In this document: one piece after another, positions 18,232 to 33,900 of the stretch
Position numbering within the stretch: the first letter of the stretch is position 1
Layout of the letters: every line of letters starts with the position of its first letter
Source: an uncultured Bryobacterales bacterium
Lineage (GTDB): Bacteria; Acidobacteriota; Terriglobia; Bryobacterales; UBA6623
Length of the DNA: 64,000 nt
Direction of reading: 5' to 3'
Assembly: GCA_951813065.1 (NCBI GenBank)
Contig: CATOTH010000006.1
Location: 421,961 to 485,960 of the forward strand
The notes under the pieces: model-generated
Databases searched by the model: none
Told to the model about the DNA's origin: nothing
Seen by the model: the letters and a program-made list of their open reading frames with translations, nothing else
Made by a program: the position numbers and the translations under genes

Positions 18232-19233
18232 ATGGTTGCTACCGAATCGATAATGCAATCCGCCACAGAGCAGATTGACAGGGTCCGAGCTGAGATCCGC
18301 AAGGTGATTGTTGGCCAGGAGGCCGTCGTTGATGGCGTCCTCAACGCCCTGCTTGCGGGTGGGCATGTCCTGCTCGAGGGCGTGCCGGGACTCGGCAAGA
18401 CGACGCTTCTGCGAGCATTGGGGCAGGCTCTCCACTTGGACTACTCGCGGATCCAGTTCACGCCGGATTTGATGCCGGCCGATATTCTCGGGAGCATTGT
18501 GATGGATTCGCACGAATCGGGCGCAAAACGCTTACGGTTCGAACGTGGGCCGATTTTCGCGCACTTGTTACTTGCGGATGAGATCAATCGAGCCACGCCG
18601 CGCACCCAGTCGGCACTGCTTGAGGCGATGCAGGAAAAGACCGTGACGAGCGGTACCGAGACACACAATCTCGACGAACCGTTTCTTGTGATGGCCACTC
18701 AGAATCCGCTCGAAATGGAAGGGACGTACCCCTTGCCTGAGGCGCAACTGGACAGGTTTCTTCTCAAGATCCTCGTCGAGTACCCGGAGCGCGACGAACT
18801 CACTGCAATCATTGACCGTACGGCAGCCGCTTCCAATCCGGGCATCGTGGCCGCTCTGAATAGAGACCAGATTCTCGAACTGCGGGCGATCGCCTCGAGA
18901 GTACTGGTAGCTCCGCACGTGCGTGACTTCGCGATCAATGTTGTCCTGGCGACTCAGCCGAACCCCGGCTCGCAAACCGGATTGGCAAGGAAATACATCC
19001 GCTATGGCAGCTCGCCGCGAGGCGCCCAGGCCTTGGTACTCTGCGGCCGCGTTAGGGCTCTGATGGAGGGACGCCTGTATATGAGCCAAGACGACGTACG
19101 CGAATTGGCGCTGCCAGCCCTGCGCCACCGCATCATCCTGAATTTCGACGCCCACGCCGACGGGAGAACAGAGGACGACATTCTGCTCGAAATCCTAAGT
19201 TCTATAGCGCCGGATTCGGGCCCGCAAGGCTAG
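18232..19233 (+). CDS. MoxR family AAA+ ATPase
   Basis: 333 residues with Walker A EGVPGLGKTTLLRAL (about 44-58), the MoxR-specific QFTPDLMPADILG, Walker B LLLADEINRATPRTQSALLEAM (split as LLLADEIN plus NRATPRTQSALLEAM), sensor 1 MATQNPLEMEGTYPLPEAQLD and the C-terminal lid with RGAQALVLCGRV. MoxR ATPases act as chaperones that mature or load metal or von Willebrand-domain partners. The ATG follows directly on the stop of the upstream membrane protein. No DUF58 or vWA gene follows, which is unusual for the family. Confidence 0.93.
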   Translation: MVATESIMQSATEQIDRVRAEIRKVIVGQEAVVDGVLNALLAGGHVLLEGVPGLGKTTLLRALGQALHLDYSRIQFTPDLMPADILGSIVMDSHESGAKRLRFERGPIFAHLLLADEINRATPRTQSALLEAMQEKTVTSGTETHNLDEPFLVMATQNPLEMEGTYPLPEAQLDRFLLKILVEYPERDELTAIIDRTAAASNPGIVAALNRDQILELRAIASRVLVAPHVRDFAINVVLATQPNPGSQTGLARKYIRYGSSPRGAQALVLCGRVRALMEGRLYMSQDDVRELALPALRHRIILNFDAHADGRTEDDILLEILSSIAPDSGPQG

Positions 19234-19408
19234 ACTGCCGGAAGTCTGCTGTGGCTGTCGGCGAAGGGATTGCGCCAGGGGAAGTGAGCTCTACGGCGAC
19301 CGTTGCGATCCGAACGAATGATGCAACCCTGCGGTTCCAGTCAATTGTTGAGTCCGTTGGGAACGCTAGGCAAGGCGTTGGCGCCATTCCTCAAGGAGAA
19401 ATGATCAC

Positions 19409-20839
19409 ATGAGGAGCCTGGCTTCCCTTCTTGCCGTTACCGCGTTCTCCTGTTCTGCCGCTCCCGAGGCCGCTTTGGACACCAGGCCGAACATCCTGTT
19501 GATTGCGGTCGATGACTTGCGCCCCGAGTTGGCGTCGTTCGGCGCTTCGTACATCCGTTCGCCAAGCATCGATCGCCTGTCGTCGTCAGGAAGAGTCTTC
19601 CGCAGCCACTACGTTCAAGCGCCGACCTGCGGCGCATCGCGCTACACGCTGCTGACAGGACGCTACGGTGGCGCCAGCAATGCGGCGTTGTTTCAGCGAG
19701 CTGCGCGAATCAACGACGATCCTGGATCGGCACCGCCTAGCATGCCCGCCTGGTTTCGGGAACATGGGTACACGGCTGTCTCGGTGGGGAAGGTTTCCCA
19801 TCACCCTGGGGGGCTGGGTGGGACGGATTGGGACGACCCGCTCCAGCCCGAAATGCCGAACTCGTGGGACCGCCATCTGCTCGCTGCCGGGCCATGGCAA
19901 CATCCACGAGGCTGGATGCACGGTCTGGCGAACGGGGAGATTCGAGTCGATGCCGGTGACATGGACGTGTTCCAAGCCGAGGAAGGGCCCGATACGATCT
20001 ATCCGGACGGGGTGTCGATCGAGGACGCTCTGAGGCAACTGGACGAATTGTCCTCGGATTCGGAGAGGCCATTTTTTCTCGCAGTCGGTATCCTGCGGCC
20101 ACACCTGCCATTTGGCGCTCCGCTGAAGTATCTCAAGTCGTACGCTGACAGCCAGTTGCCGTCCATTCCGCATCCGACGAAACCCGAAGGAAGGACGACT
20201 TGGCATGCCTCGGCTGAGTTCATGAAGTACAACCGATGGAATCGCGACCCAAACAAGGACGCTGAATTCGCACTGGAGGTCCGTAAGCACTACGCGGCCT
20301 GTGTGACCTACGCGGATGCGCAGGTGGGCCGTCTCGTTGAGCATCTAGAGCGAACTGGTGCTGCCGAGAATACGATTGTGATTCTATGGGGAGACCACGG
20401 GTGGCACCTGGGTGAACACGCGATTTGGGGCAAACATACGCTCTTCGAGGAATCCTTGCGATCGCCCCTGGTCATTTCTCATCGCGGCATCCAGAAGCCG
20501 GGCGCGCCGACTGAGGCGATCGTAGAAAGCCTCGATGTATTCCCGACGCTGTGCGAGCTGGCCGGGCTCCCAACGCCTGACTTCGTTCATGGGGTCTCTC
20601 TGCGCCCCTTGCTGGAGGATCCGGATGCCAGCGGCCATCCGGCGATTTCCTACGGTCGGAGTGCCCAGACCATCCGAACCAAGACACATCGGTTGATCCT
20701 CCACGACGACGGCTATGCAGAGTTGTACGATCACACGACACCCGAAAAGGAAACCAAGAACCTCGCCACGTCGAACCCGTCGCTGGTCGCGGAGTTGGCA
20801 GAACGGCTCCGGGATCGCTTGGATTCGCTGGAAGATTGA
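19409..20839 (+). CDS. Type I sulfatase, iduronate/choline-sulfatase-like
   Basis: 476 residues after an AAGGAG ribosome site. The N-terminus looks like an export signal ([13 protein letters not shown]). The alkaline-phosphatase fold is opened by [14 protein letters not shown] (metal-binding Asp35/Asp36). The modification site is C74-G-A-S-R, fitting the C-x-(P/A)-S-R consensus for conversion of cysteine to formylglycine. Later landmarks are [28 protein letters not shown], the second metal pair [13 protein letters not shown] and [15 protein letters not shown]. These resemble iduronate-2-sulfatases. Substrates are probably sulfated polysaccharides or glycans. A formylglycine-generating enzyme is not visible in the window, so maturation must depend on a gene elsewhere. 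Confidence 0.88.
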   Translation: MRSLASLLAVTAFSCSAAPEAALDTRPNILLIAVDDLRPELASFGASYIRSPSIDRLSSSGRVFRSHYVQAPTCGASRYTLLTGRYGGASNAALFQRAARINDDPGSAPPSMPAWFREHGYTAVSVGKVSHHPGGLGGTDWDDPLQPEMPNSWDRHLLAAGPWQHPRGWMHGLANGEIRVDAGDMDVFQAEEGPDTIYPDGVSIEDALRQLDELSSDSERPFFLAVGILRPHLPFGAPLKYLKSYADSQLPSIPHPTKPEGRTTWHASAEFMKYNRWNRDPNKDAEFALEVRKHYAACVTYADAQVGRLVEHLERTGAAENTIVILWGDHGWHLGEHAIWGKHTLFEESLRSPLVISHRGIQKPGAPTEAIVESLDVFPTLCELAGLPTPDFVHGVSLRPLLEDPDASGHPAISYGRSAQTIRTKTHRLILHDDGYAELYDHTTPEKETKNLATSNPSLVAELAERLRDRLDSLED

Positions 20840-21353
20840 GCGAGCTGAGGCCCAATCGGAACGGACGTGCCGTCTGAACGGGTGCTCCCACCGGAACCCG
20901 TTGGAGCGGTGGATCAGAGCTGGGGTTTCGGCTTTCCGGCCAGACCGATTCTAGAGCAGATCGTCGGACCACGCCGAAGCGCACGGGCTCGTTGTGCGGA
21001 GGGCCCTGCTCGACTCTATCCGGACAGGCTCGAGAGAGCATGCGCGAAAACGGCCCATGGGCTGAGAGCCTTCTAGTTTCGTCAGCAGACGACCGGCAAG
21101 AGCCGCTAGGTCGTGGAGAATGGGCCGGACCGTCTGTCTCCCGGGCCAGATCCCCAAGGGAGCGCGATCGAATGAGGAGCGCCAATCTCCATTGCGGGCG
21201 CTCGAAACGATGAGCTATCATGAACCAAGTTGTCGCACCGCCCATCGAGCGTGGCGGTTTCGTGTCTGGCCTTTGGTGGCGTGAAACTGTCGGCTTTGCT
21301 GGCTTGGTGCCCATACGATTCCACGAGGGACGCGGACCGACGCATCGTTTACC
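20840..21353. other. Gene-free stretch upstream of tRNA-Tyr/tuf
   Basis: About 510 bases without a supported gene. The promoter of the tRNA-Tyr/tuf transcript must lie here, but I cannot point to a good -35/-10 pair. Confidence 0.35.
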
Positions 21354-21440
21354 GGACGGGTGGCCGAGCGGTTAAAGGCAACAGACTGTAAATCTGTCGG
21401 GCTACGCCCTACGAAGGTTCGAATCCTTCCCCGTCCACCA
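21354..21440 (+). tRNA. tRNA-Tyr (anticodon GTA)
   Basis: 87 bases including an encoded CCA. The acceptor stem GGACGGG pairs with CCCGTCC. The anticodon loop CTGTAAA carries GTA, a long variable arm (about GGGCTACGCCC) is present as expected for tyrosine tRNA, and the T arm reads GAAGG-TTCGAAT-CCTTC. It sits 60 bases before tuf and is probably part of the same transcript, an arrangement common in bacteria. Confidence 0.95.
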
Positions 21441-21500
21441 GACGCTGGCTTGGATGTTTCAACCGACCCTCGACACGCATCGCAACGAGGACAGACGAAG

Positions 21501-22688
<1,188 letters not shown>

Positions 22689-22705
22689 GTGCTTAGGAGG
22701 AAATC

Positions 22706-22858
22706 ATGGCGCGCGAAATCATCACCTTGCAGTGCACGGTCACCAAGGACAGGAACTACACGACGACAAAGAACAAGCGGACTCAAACGGAGCGGCTCGA
22801 GCTGATGAAATACTCGCCACGGCTACGCAAGCATACGCTGCATCGGGAAATGAAGTAG
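22706..22858 (+). CDS. rpmG: 50S ribosomal protein L33 (bL33)
   Basis: 50 residues, too short to be obvious among longer frames, starting at an ATG six bases after AGGAGG. The family core NYTTTKNKR and the ending [14 protein letters not shown] identify it. Only one cysteine (LQCTV) is present and the C-terminal CxxC is absent, so this is the zinc-independent form of L33. It lies 17 bases after tuf and 23 bases before tRNA-Trp, in the usual tuf-rpmG-trnW-secE order. Confidence 0.95.
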   Translation: MAREIITLQCTVTKDRNYTTTKNKRTQTERLELMKYSPRLRKHTLHREMK

Positions 22859-22881
22859 ACTGAAGGCAGGCACGCGGCCGT

Positions 22882-22955
22882 AGGGGCGTCGGTTAACGGT
22901 AAACCAGCGGTCTCCAAAACCGCCAATGGGGGTTCGATTCCCTCCGCCCCTGCCA
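22882..22955 (+). tRNA. tRNA-Trp (anticodon CCA)
   Basis: 74 bases including encoded CCA. The acceptor AGGGGCG pairs with CGCCCCT, the anticodon stem-loop is GCGGT-CTCCAAA-ACCGC with anticodon CCA, and the T arm is GGGGG-TTCGATT-CCCTC. Its position between rpmG and secE is conserved in many bacteria. Confidence 0.96.
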
Positions 22956-23023
22956 TTTCCGAACGTTGGACGGAGGGAAGCTAGCCTCGTCCGAGCAACT
23001 AATCTCCGAGAGAGCATCTACCA

Positions 23024-23269
23024 ATGGCCAGGGCGCTAAAGAAAAAGTCTGCCGAGAACTTGAGCCTGCCGGACCGAGTCCGGCGCTACCTTGATGGCGT
23101 GATTCGAGAGCTGCGCTTGGTCAAGTGGCCTGGCCGGGCGCAGGTACGGGCCCTGACTGTCGTCGTGCTTGTCACGGTCTTCGCGTTCGCGGTCTTCTTC
23201 GGCGTGGTCGATTTCTTTCTCGCTTGGGGCCAGCGGCTGCTATACGAGACATTCACGCAATCGGGCTAG
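23024..23269 (+). CDS. secE: Preprotein translocase subunit SecE
   Basis: 81 residues, the short one-helix form of SecE. A positively charged start (ARALKKKSAENLSL) leads to the conserved amphipathic helix VIRELRLVKWPGRAQVRA (about 25-42) and one membrane segment (VVVLVTVFAFAVFFGVVDFFL, about 46-66). SecE clamps the SecY channel. It is followed after 12 bases by nusG, the standard pair. Confidence 0.95.
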   Translation: MARALKKKSAENLSLPDRVRRYLDGVIRELRLVKWPGRAQVRALTVVVLVTVFAFAVFFGVVDFFLAWGQRLLYETFTQSG

Positions 23270-23281
23270 GAGGCACCAGAA

Positions 23282-23905
23282 GTGGACGAGACATTGACGC
23301 CGCAGGGCGAGCCGCTCGAGCCTACACCTCCAGCCCAGGGGGCCGCTGGCACCGACGCTCCGGACACCGTCCCGAACTTGCAGTGGTACATCATTCACAC
23401 CTATTCGCGGTTCGAGAACAAGGTGAAAGATGGCCTGAGGTCGCGGGTCGAGGCGCTTGGCTTGGACGCGCGAGTGGGCGAGATACTGATTCCGACCGAA
23501 GATACGGTCGAGATGCGCAACGGAAAGAAGGTCACCGTCAAGCGCCTTCTATATCCGGGATATGTGTTGGTGCAGCTCGATCTCGATGACGATCTCTGGC
23601 ATGCAGTCAAGAATACCCCTAAGGTCACGGGCTTCGTGGGCGGTGGCAAGACTCCGACGCCCCTGACATCCGACGAGGTCAATCAGATCCTCTACCGGCA
23701 GAAGTCCTCCGAAGATCACCCGAGGCCGCGCATGGATTTCTCCCGAAACGACCGTGTGAGCATCGTGGACGGACCATTCACCGGGTTCTCCGGCTCGGTC
23801 GAAGAGGTCAATGCGGACCGCAACACGCTCAAGGTCATGGTGACCATTTTCGGGCGCGCGACGCCCGTGGAACTGGAGTACTTCCAGGTCAAGAAGGCAG
23901 GCTAG
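23282..23905 (+). CDS. nusG: Transcription termination/antitermination factor NusG
   Basis: 207 residues from a GTG start behind GGAGGCACCAGAA. After about 35 Pro/Ala-rich residues the NGN domain begins at [14 protein letters not shown]. The conserved [18 protein letters not shown] and [10 protein letters not shown] are present, and the C-terminal KOW domain is [21 protein letters not shown]. NusG binds the RNA polymerase clamp and couples it to Rho or the ribosome. The N-terminal extension is longer than in E. coli. Confidence 0.97.
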   Translation: MDETLTPQGEPLEPTPPAQGAAGTDAPDTVPNLQWYIIHTYSRFENKVKDGLRSRVEALGLDARVGEILIPTEDTVEMRNGKKVTVKRLLYPGYVLVQLDLDDDLWHAVKNTPKVTGFVGGGKTPTPLTSDEVNQILYRQKSSEDHPRPRMDFSRNDRVSIVDGPFTGFSGSVEEVNADRNTLKVMVTIFGRATPVELEYFQVKKAG

Positions 23906-23918
23906 GGAGGAGCAATCG

Positions 23919-24359
23919 ATGGCAGCGCCCAAGGCAAAGCAAATCAAGCAGCAGATCAAACTGCAGATCATGGCCGGCAAGGCAACGCCTGCGCCTCCGG
24001 TGGGCCCGGCCCTCGGCCAGGCAGGACTGAACATCATGCAGTTCTGCAAAGAATTCAACGCGCGTACCGCGAAGCCCGAGCTCGAGGGCTTGATCGTCCC
24101 AGTCGTGATCAGCGTCTACCAGGACCGCACCCACGACTTCGTGACAAAGACGCCCCCCGCGGCCGTGCTGATCAAGCGCAGTGCGAACCTGGCAAAGGGG
24201 TCCGGCGAACCGAACCGAACGAAAGTCGGCACGATCACGCTCGCGCAACTCGAAGAGATCGCACGGCAGAAGATGCCGGATCTGAATTGCCACTCGATCG
24301 AGGGGGCAATGGCCTGCGTCCAGGGGACGGCGAACAGCATGGGAGTGCGGGTGGTATAA
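23919..24359 (+). CDS. rplK: 50S ribosomal protein L11 (uL11)
   Basis: 146 residues with the N-terminal [20 protein letters not shown] and the rRNA-binding C-terminal domain ([35 protein letters not shown]). The ribosome site GGAGGAGCAATCG lies just upstream and the gene is 13 bases from nusG. L11 forms the GTPase-associated centre of the large subunit. Confidence 0.98.
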   Translation: MAAPKAKQIKQQIKLQIMAGKATPAPPVGPALGQAGLNIMQFCKEFNARTAKPELEGLIVPVVISVYQDRTHDFVTKTPPAAVLIKRSANLAKGSGEPNRTKVGTITLAQLEEIARQKMPDLNCHSIEGAMACVQGTANSMGVRVV

Positions 24360-24430
24360 TCGGGTATTGGGAATCCCCGTGGGAGACGCGCCCGGACCCG
24401 TCCGGCGCGTCGTTGGCACCAAGGTGGCAT

Positions 24431-25117
24431 ATGGCAGGCAAGAAGTACCGCGCGTTTGCGGAGAAGATTGAGAATCGTCCGTATCCCTTGGCGGAAGCGA
24501 TTCCGTTGCTGCAGCAAAACAAGGTTTCGAAGTTTGACGAGACTGTTGAGGTTCATCTCAATCTGGGTGTCGACCCCCGTCACGCCGACCAAATGGTTCG
24601 TGGAACCGTTGTGCTGCCGCACGGTCTGGGCATCGCCAAGAAAGTCCTCGTTCTAGCGTCTGGGGACAAGGTTCAGGAGGCGCTCGATGCGGGCGGTGAC
24701 TTTGTTGGCGGCCAGGAGTACGTCGACAAGATCGCCAAGGAAGGCTGGCTGGAATTTGATGCCGTCGTGGCGACGCCCGACATGATGCGGTTCGTCGGCC
24801 GGGTTGGCAGAATTCTTGGACCCAGAGGCTTGATGCCCAATCCCAAGACCGGAACAGTGACATTCGACGTGGCCAAGGCGGTCAGCGAAGTCAAGGCGGG
24901 CAAGGTGGAGTTCCGAGTGGACAAGGGAGCCGTGATCCACTCTCCCGTCGGCAAGCTGCGGTTTGACGTCGGCAAGCTGACCGAGAATGCTGAGACGCTG
25001 ATTTCGGCCGTGATAAAGGCAAGGCCCCAAGCGGCAAAAGGGCGATATTTGGTGAAAGCGACGATCTGCTCCACCATGAGTCCGTCATTGACGCTTGACG
25101 TCGCGGATCTGGGCTGA
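24431..25117 (+). CDS. rplA: 50S ribosomal protein L1 (uL1)
   Basis: 228 residues from the ATG at 24431 (MAGKKYRAF). An upstream in-frame extension to 24287 overlaps rplK and is not needed. The conserved [39 protein letters not shown] and [12 protein letters not shown] motifs are intact. L1 forms the E-site stalk and in many bacteria represses its own operon. I could not identify the L1 mRNA target in the 71 bases before it. Confidence 0.98.
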   Translation: MAGKKYRAFAEKIENRPYPLAEAIPLLQQNKVSKFDETVEVHLNLGVDPRHADQMVRGTVVLPHGLGIAKKVLVLASGDKVQEALDAGGDFVGGQEYVDKIAKEGWLEFDAVVATPDMMRFVGRVGRILGPRGLMPNPKTGTVTFDVAKAVSEVKAGKVEFRVDKGAVIHSPVGKLRFDVGKLTENAETLISAVIKARPQAAKGRYLVKATICSTMSPSLTLDVADLG

Positions 25118-25130
25118 GGGCGGGGAAGGC

Positions 25131-25658
25131 ATGAAGACGAAGGCGGAAAAGCAGGTGATGCTGGCCCAGCTCAAGGGCTCGTTCGCGGAATCTCCCGCAG
25201 TGGTGGTTTGCAAGTTCGAAGGTCTCAATGTCGCCCAAGACCAGGTCTTGCGGAGCGAGTTGCGCAATCTGGGAGCGACATACCAAGTGGTGTCGAACCG
25301 ACTGGTCGCTTTGGCCGCGAAAGGCACGCCGTTCGAGTCAGCCTTGGCTGGCCAGCGTGGCATGACGGCACTGGCATTTCCGGGAGACGACCTAGTCGGA
25401 GCCCTCAAGGCGCTTGTCAACTATGCCAAGCAAGAAGAGCGATTTACCTTCACGGCGGGTGTCGTAGAAGGCCGTGAGCTGGATGCAGCCGGCCTGGACG
25501 CACTCTCCAAGATGCCCGGAAAGGAAGGCGTCCAGGCGCAGTTGTTGTACATCATCAACTCGTCGACCCAGCGCCTGCTTGGCACGCTCAATGCCCCGGG
25601 ACGTGATGTTGCGGCGGTGCTGCAGCAAGCGGTCGAGAAGAACAAGTTCAACGAGTAG
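25131..25658 (+). CDS. rplJ: 50S ribosomal protein L10 (uL10)
   Basis: 175 residues starting [16 protein letters not shown], with the rRNA-binding part ([37 protein letters not shown]) and the C-terminal helix that carries L7/L12 dimers ([19 protein letters not shown]). It starts only 13 bases after rplA, so the long L10 leader RNA found in some phyla has no room here. Confidence 0.97.
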   Translation: MKTKAEKQVMLAQLKGSFAESPAVVVCKFEGLNVAQDQVLRSELRNLGATYQVVSNRLVALAAKGTPFESALAGQRGMTALAFPGDDLVGALKALVNYAKQEERFTFTAGVVEGRELDAAGLDALSKMPGKEGVQAQLLYIINSSTQRLLGTLNAPGRDVAAVLQQAVEKNKFNE

Positions 25659-25674
25659 CCCGGAGCGGGCAAGC

Positions 25675-25693
25675 TCCCCGTTTCTAGCGGGGA
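25675..25693 (+). promoter_or_regulatory. Small hairpin between rplJ and rplL
   Basis: TCCCCG (25675-25680) pairs with CGGGGA (25688-25693) around a seven-base loop in the 74-base rplJ-rplL gap. It may tune the high L12:L10 ratio, but this is inference from position. Confidence 0.3.
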
Positions 25694-25732
25694 TTCAGAT
25701 TTGGCTTGAAACCAAGTAAAGGAGTAAGCAGG

Positions 25733-26110
25733 ATGGCGGACATTGGTGCAATCGCAGAATCGATCAAGGGCTTGACCCTGATGGAGGCCGCGGACCTTGT
25801 GAAGAAGCTCGAAGAGGAACTGGGGGTCTCGGCGGCGGCAGCTGTCGCGGCTGTTCCGGTTGCCGCGGGCGGCGCTGCGGAGGAGGCTGCTGAAGAGCAG
25901 ACCGAGTTTGCTGTAGTGCTAACCGGTGCGGGCAGTCAGAAGATCAAGGTAATCAAAGCCGTGCGTGAGATCACTGGACTCGGCCTCAAGGAGGCCAAGG
26001 ACCTCGTGGATTCAGCGCCCAAGGCGGTCAAGGAGAACGTGCCGAAAGAGGAAGCCGAGCAGGTCCGTGCAAAGCTCGCTGATGTCGGGGCGGAAGTTGA
26101 AGTCAAGTAG
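25733..26110 (+). CDS. rplL: 50S ribosomal protein L7/L12 (bL12)
   Basis: 125 residues: N-terminal dimerisation part ([20 protein letters not shown]), an Ala/Gly/Glu hinge (about 33-55) and the factor-binding C-terminal domain ([35 protein letters not shown]). The ribosome site AAAGGAG precedes the ATG by about eleven bases. L12 recruits translation GTPases. Confidence 0.98.
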   Translation: MADIGAIAESIKGLTLMEAADLVKKLEEELGVSAAAAVAAVPVAAGGAAEEAAEEQTEFAVVLTGAGSQKIKVIKAVREITGLGLKEAKDLVDSAPKAVKENVPKEEAEQVRAKLADVGAEVEVK

Positions 26111-26431
26111 GCGTGCAGTGCCAGGCGGCTTGCCAGCCACTCTCGGTTTGACATTGGGCCTCTCCATCGTTTAGCATGGATGATGCGGGAAAGGCTCCGT
26201 CGGGCTACAGGCGGTGCGGTCGGCTGATCCAAGCAGCAACAGGATTTGCTGAATTGGGACGTGCCCAGGCTAGGTGCGTCCTCGTTCCAGCCGAGTGCTG
26301 GTCTAGGGGTGAGGTGCGCCCTTGACCGGCATTCGTGTGCTTGCTAGTAGTTGCATCAACTTCGAGGCCGGATCACGGCAGCCGGGCGACGAAGGGAATA
26401 TGGTGCGCCTTGCAGGCAAAAGGGGGCAGGT
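26111..26431. other. rplL-rpoB intergenic region
   Basis: 321 bases, long for this junction. It holds a candidate promoter (26148-26177). An in-frame extension of rpoB back to a TTG at 26351 is possible but lacks family similarity. Confidence 0.5.
26148..26177 (+). promoter_or_regulatory. Candidate sigma-70 promoter for rpoBC
   Basis: TTGACA at 26148-26153, an 18-base spacer and TAGCAT at 26172-26177. The -35 is perfect and the -10 matches four of six positions. It would give rpoBC a promoter separate from the upstream ribosomal protein genes. Confidence 0.35.
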
Positions 26432-30838
<4,407 letters not shown>

Positions 30839-30840
30839 GA

Positions 30841-30862
30841 GCGCCCTTCGCAGGAAGGGCGC
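30841..30862 (+). promoter_or_regulatory. Strong hairpin in the rpoB-rpoC gap
   Basis: GCGCCCTTC (30841-30849) pairs perfectly with GAAGGGCGC (30854-30862) around a GCAG loop, three bases after the rpoB stop. No T-run follows, so it is more likely an RNA-processing or stability element, or a partial attenuator, than a full terminator. Confidence 0.45.
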
Positions 30863-30929
30863 GTGAACCGTTCGCGGCCGGAAGTGCTTGCAGTTCCGGC
30901 GCGGCGGAGAAGAGACTTAGGAGGAAGCC

Positions 30930-33900
30930 TTGTTCGAATCCAATGCCTACCATGACACTCGGGGGCCGTCTACCAGTGACTTCGACTCGATCAAGATCGG
31001 ACTCGCGTCGCCAGAGAAGATTCGCAGCTGGTCGTTCGGCGAGGTAACGAAGCCGGAGACGATCAACTACCGGACATTCAAGCCTGAACGCAACGGCCTC
31101 TTCTGCACCGCCATCTTTGGTCCCGTGACGGATTGGGAATGCCTGTGCGGCAAATACAAACGCATGAAGCATCGCGGGGTGATCTGCGAGAAGTGCGGCA
31201 CCGAAGTGACGCTCAGCCGGGTCCGTCGCGAGCGGCTCGGGCACATTGAACTCGCGGCCCCTTGTTCCCATGTGTGGTACTTCAAGGTCCTGCCAAGTCA
31301 TATTGGCCAGCTTCTTGACATCACGATGCGCGATCTCGAGAGGGTGCTCTACTACGAGGCGTACATCGTCGTGGACACCGAGGACCCTGACGAATTGAGC
31401 GAGGGCGAGGTGCTTTCCGAGGAGCGGAAGCGCCAGTTGGACGACGACGACTTCGAATTCACCGCACTGATGGGTGCGGAAGGGATCAAGGAGCGTCTGA
31501 AGAAAATCGACACCGCGGAGCTATCCAAACAGCTTCGGACTGCCATGAAGTCGGAAACCTCGGTGCAGAAGAAGCTGAAGTTCGCGCGCCGCCTCAAGGT
31601 GGTGGAATCGTTCCGCAAGTCCAGCAACAAGCCCGAGTGGATGATTCTCGACGTCGTTCCAATTATCCCCCCAGAGCTGCGTCCCCTCGTTCCTCTGGAC
31701 GGTGGCAGGTTCGCGACTTCGGACCTGAACGATCTCTACCGGAGGGTGATCAACCGCAACAACCGCCTTCGCAAGTTGATTGACCTACGCGCTCCAGACG
31801 TAATTGTGCGCAACGAGAAGCGAATGCTGCAGGAAGCGGTGGACGCCCTTTTTGACAATGGCAGGCGAGGGCACCAACTGCGCGGAGCGAACAACCGGCC
31901 GCTCAAGTCATTGGCGGACACACTGAAGGGGAAGTACGGCCGCTTCCGTCAGAACCTGCTCGGGAAGCGCGTCGACTATTCGGGCCGCTCAGTCATCGTC
32001 GTTGGCCCGGAGCTTAAGCTGCACCAGTGCGGGCTACCGAAGAAGATGGCGCTCGAGTTGTTCAAGCCATTTATCTACCAGAGGCTTGAGCAGCGTGGCT
32101 ATTGCACGACCATCAAGCAGGCCAAGGAGCTCGTCGAACAGCAGGACGCGGTCGTATGGGACATCCTCGAAGATGTCATCAAGGATCACCCGGTGTTGCT
32201 CAACCGCGCACCCACCCTGCACCGCCTTGGCATCCAAGCCTTCGAGCCGGTCTTGGTCGAAGGAAAGGCCATCAAGGTTCACCCGCTGGTTTGCACGGCA
32301 TTCAACGCCGATTTTGACGGTGACCAGATGGCGGTTCATATTCCGCTTTCGCCTGAGGCGCAGGTGGAGGCGCACGTGCTGATGCTCAGCGCCAACAACA
32401 TTCTCTCGCCCGCCAACGGCGCTCCGATCACCACGCCGTCGCAAGACATGGTCCTCGGCCTGTACTACCTCACTAGCAGCCGTTCCGGCGCGGTGGGCGA
32501 GGGTCGCGCGTTCGGCAACAAGCGGGAAGTCCTGCTGGCCTACGACATGGGAGAAGTCGAAACGCAGACGCCCATCAAGCTCTACTACAGCGGGCCGGTG
32601 ATCGACTTGGCGATGTCAAGCAATGATCAGAACATCCGTCAAACGGAGCCGGTCATTTACTCCAAGCAGCACCTCGAAACCACGGTTGGACGCGTCTTGC
32701 TCAACGACCGCTTGCCGAAGGAGTTGCCATTCATCAACGGACTGCTCAAGAAGAGAGGGTTGGGGCAGCTGGTGTCGTACTGCTACCTGAAACTTGGGCG
32801 CGAGAAGACCGTTGAGATGCTGGATGAGCTCAAGGATCTCGGCTTCCTGTTCGCAACGATCTCCGGGATGTCAATCGGTATCGACGACATGATCGTCCCG
32901 GAGCAGAAGGACCGCTTGGTCGAAGACGCCCAGAAGGACGTGATGAAAGTCGAGCAGCAGTATCGTGACGGAGCCATCACGCACGGCGAGCGATACAACA
33001 AGATCATCGAGATCTGGTCGAAGCTGACCGAGAACGTTTCGGCCAAGATGTTCTCCGACATGCAGTCGGGAGGCGGCGGGACACTGAATCCCATCTATGT
33101 GATGGCGGATTCCGGTGCGCGAGGTTCGGAGCAGCAAATCCGGCAACTCTCGGGCATGCGCGGCCTGATGGCGAAGCCGAGCGGCGAGATCATCGAGACG
33201 CCGATCACCGCGAACTTCCGCGAAGGGCTCAACGTCCTGCAGTACTTCATCTCGACGCATGGTGCCCGGAAGGGCCTCGCCGACACGGCGCTAAAGACCG
33301 CTGATTCGGGCTATCTCACCCGAAGGCTGGTCGATGTGGCCCAGGACGTGATCATCACCGAGAACGACTGCGGCAAGAACGACGGAATCTTTGTCGAGGC
33401 GCTGGTGGAATCCGGCGAGATCCGTGAGCCGCTCCGCGACCGCATCGTCGGCCGCGTAGCGGCGGAGGAGATCCGGGACTACGAGGGCGAAGCGGTTGTG
33501 GCTGCCAGCCAGGAGATCACGGAGGATCTTGCGAACGCCATCGAATCGGCCGGGATCGAGCGGGTCAAGATTCGCTCGGTGCTGACATGTGAGACGGAAC
33601 GTGGAGTCTGCCAGCTCTGCTACGGTCGAAACCTGGCGACCGGGAGGCTGGTTGAACGGGGCGAGGCCGTCGGCATCGTCGCTGCCCAGTCGATCGGCGA
33701 GCCCGGCACCCAGCTGACGATGCGGACATTCCATGTCGGCGGCACAGCGACGCGGGTCGGAGAGGAGTCCCGGCAAACCGCTAAGTCGGATGGCTTTGCA
33801 AAGTATGTCGGCATCAATGCGGTCAAGGACAAGTCCGGTGCCCAGATCTCGATGAACCGCAACGGAATTGTCGCGGTCGTGGACAGCAAGGGACGCGAGC

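Noticed and set aside
24354..24359. TATAAT at the end of rplK as a promoter for rplA
   Set aside because: It overlaps the rplK stop codon and has no -35-like hexamer (GAACAG) at 17 bases; rplA is expected to be read from the operon.
25118..25130. L10 leader RNA before rplJ
   Set aside because: Only 13 bases separate rplA and rplJ, too short for the structured leader.
26351..26431. Upstream TTG start for rpoB
   Set aside because: The additional 27 residues are Arg/Gly-rich without family similarity, while GTG 26432 has a good ribosome site.
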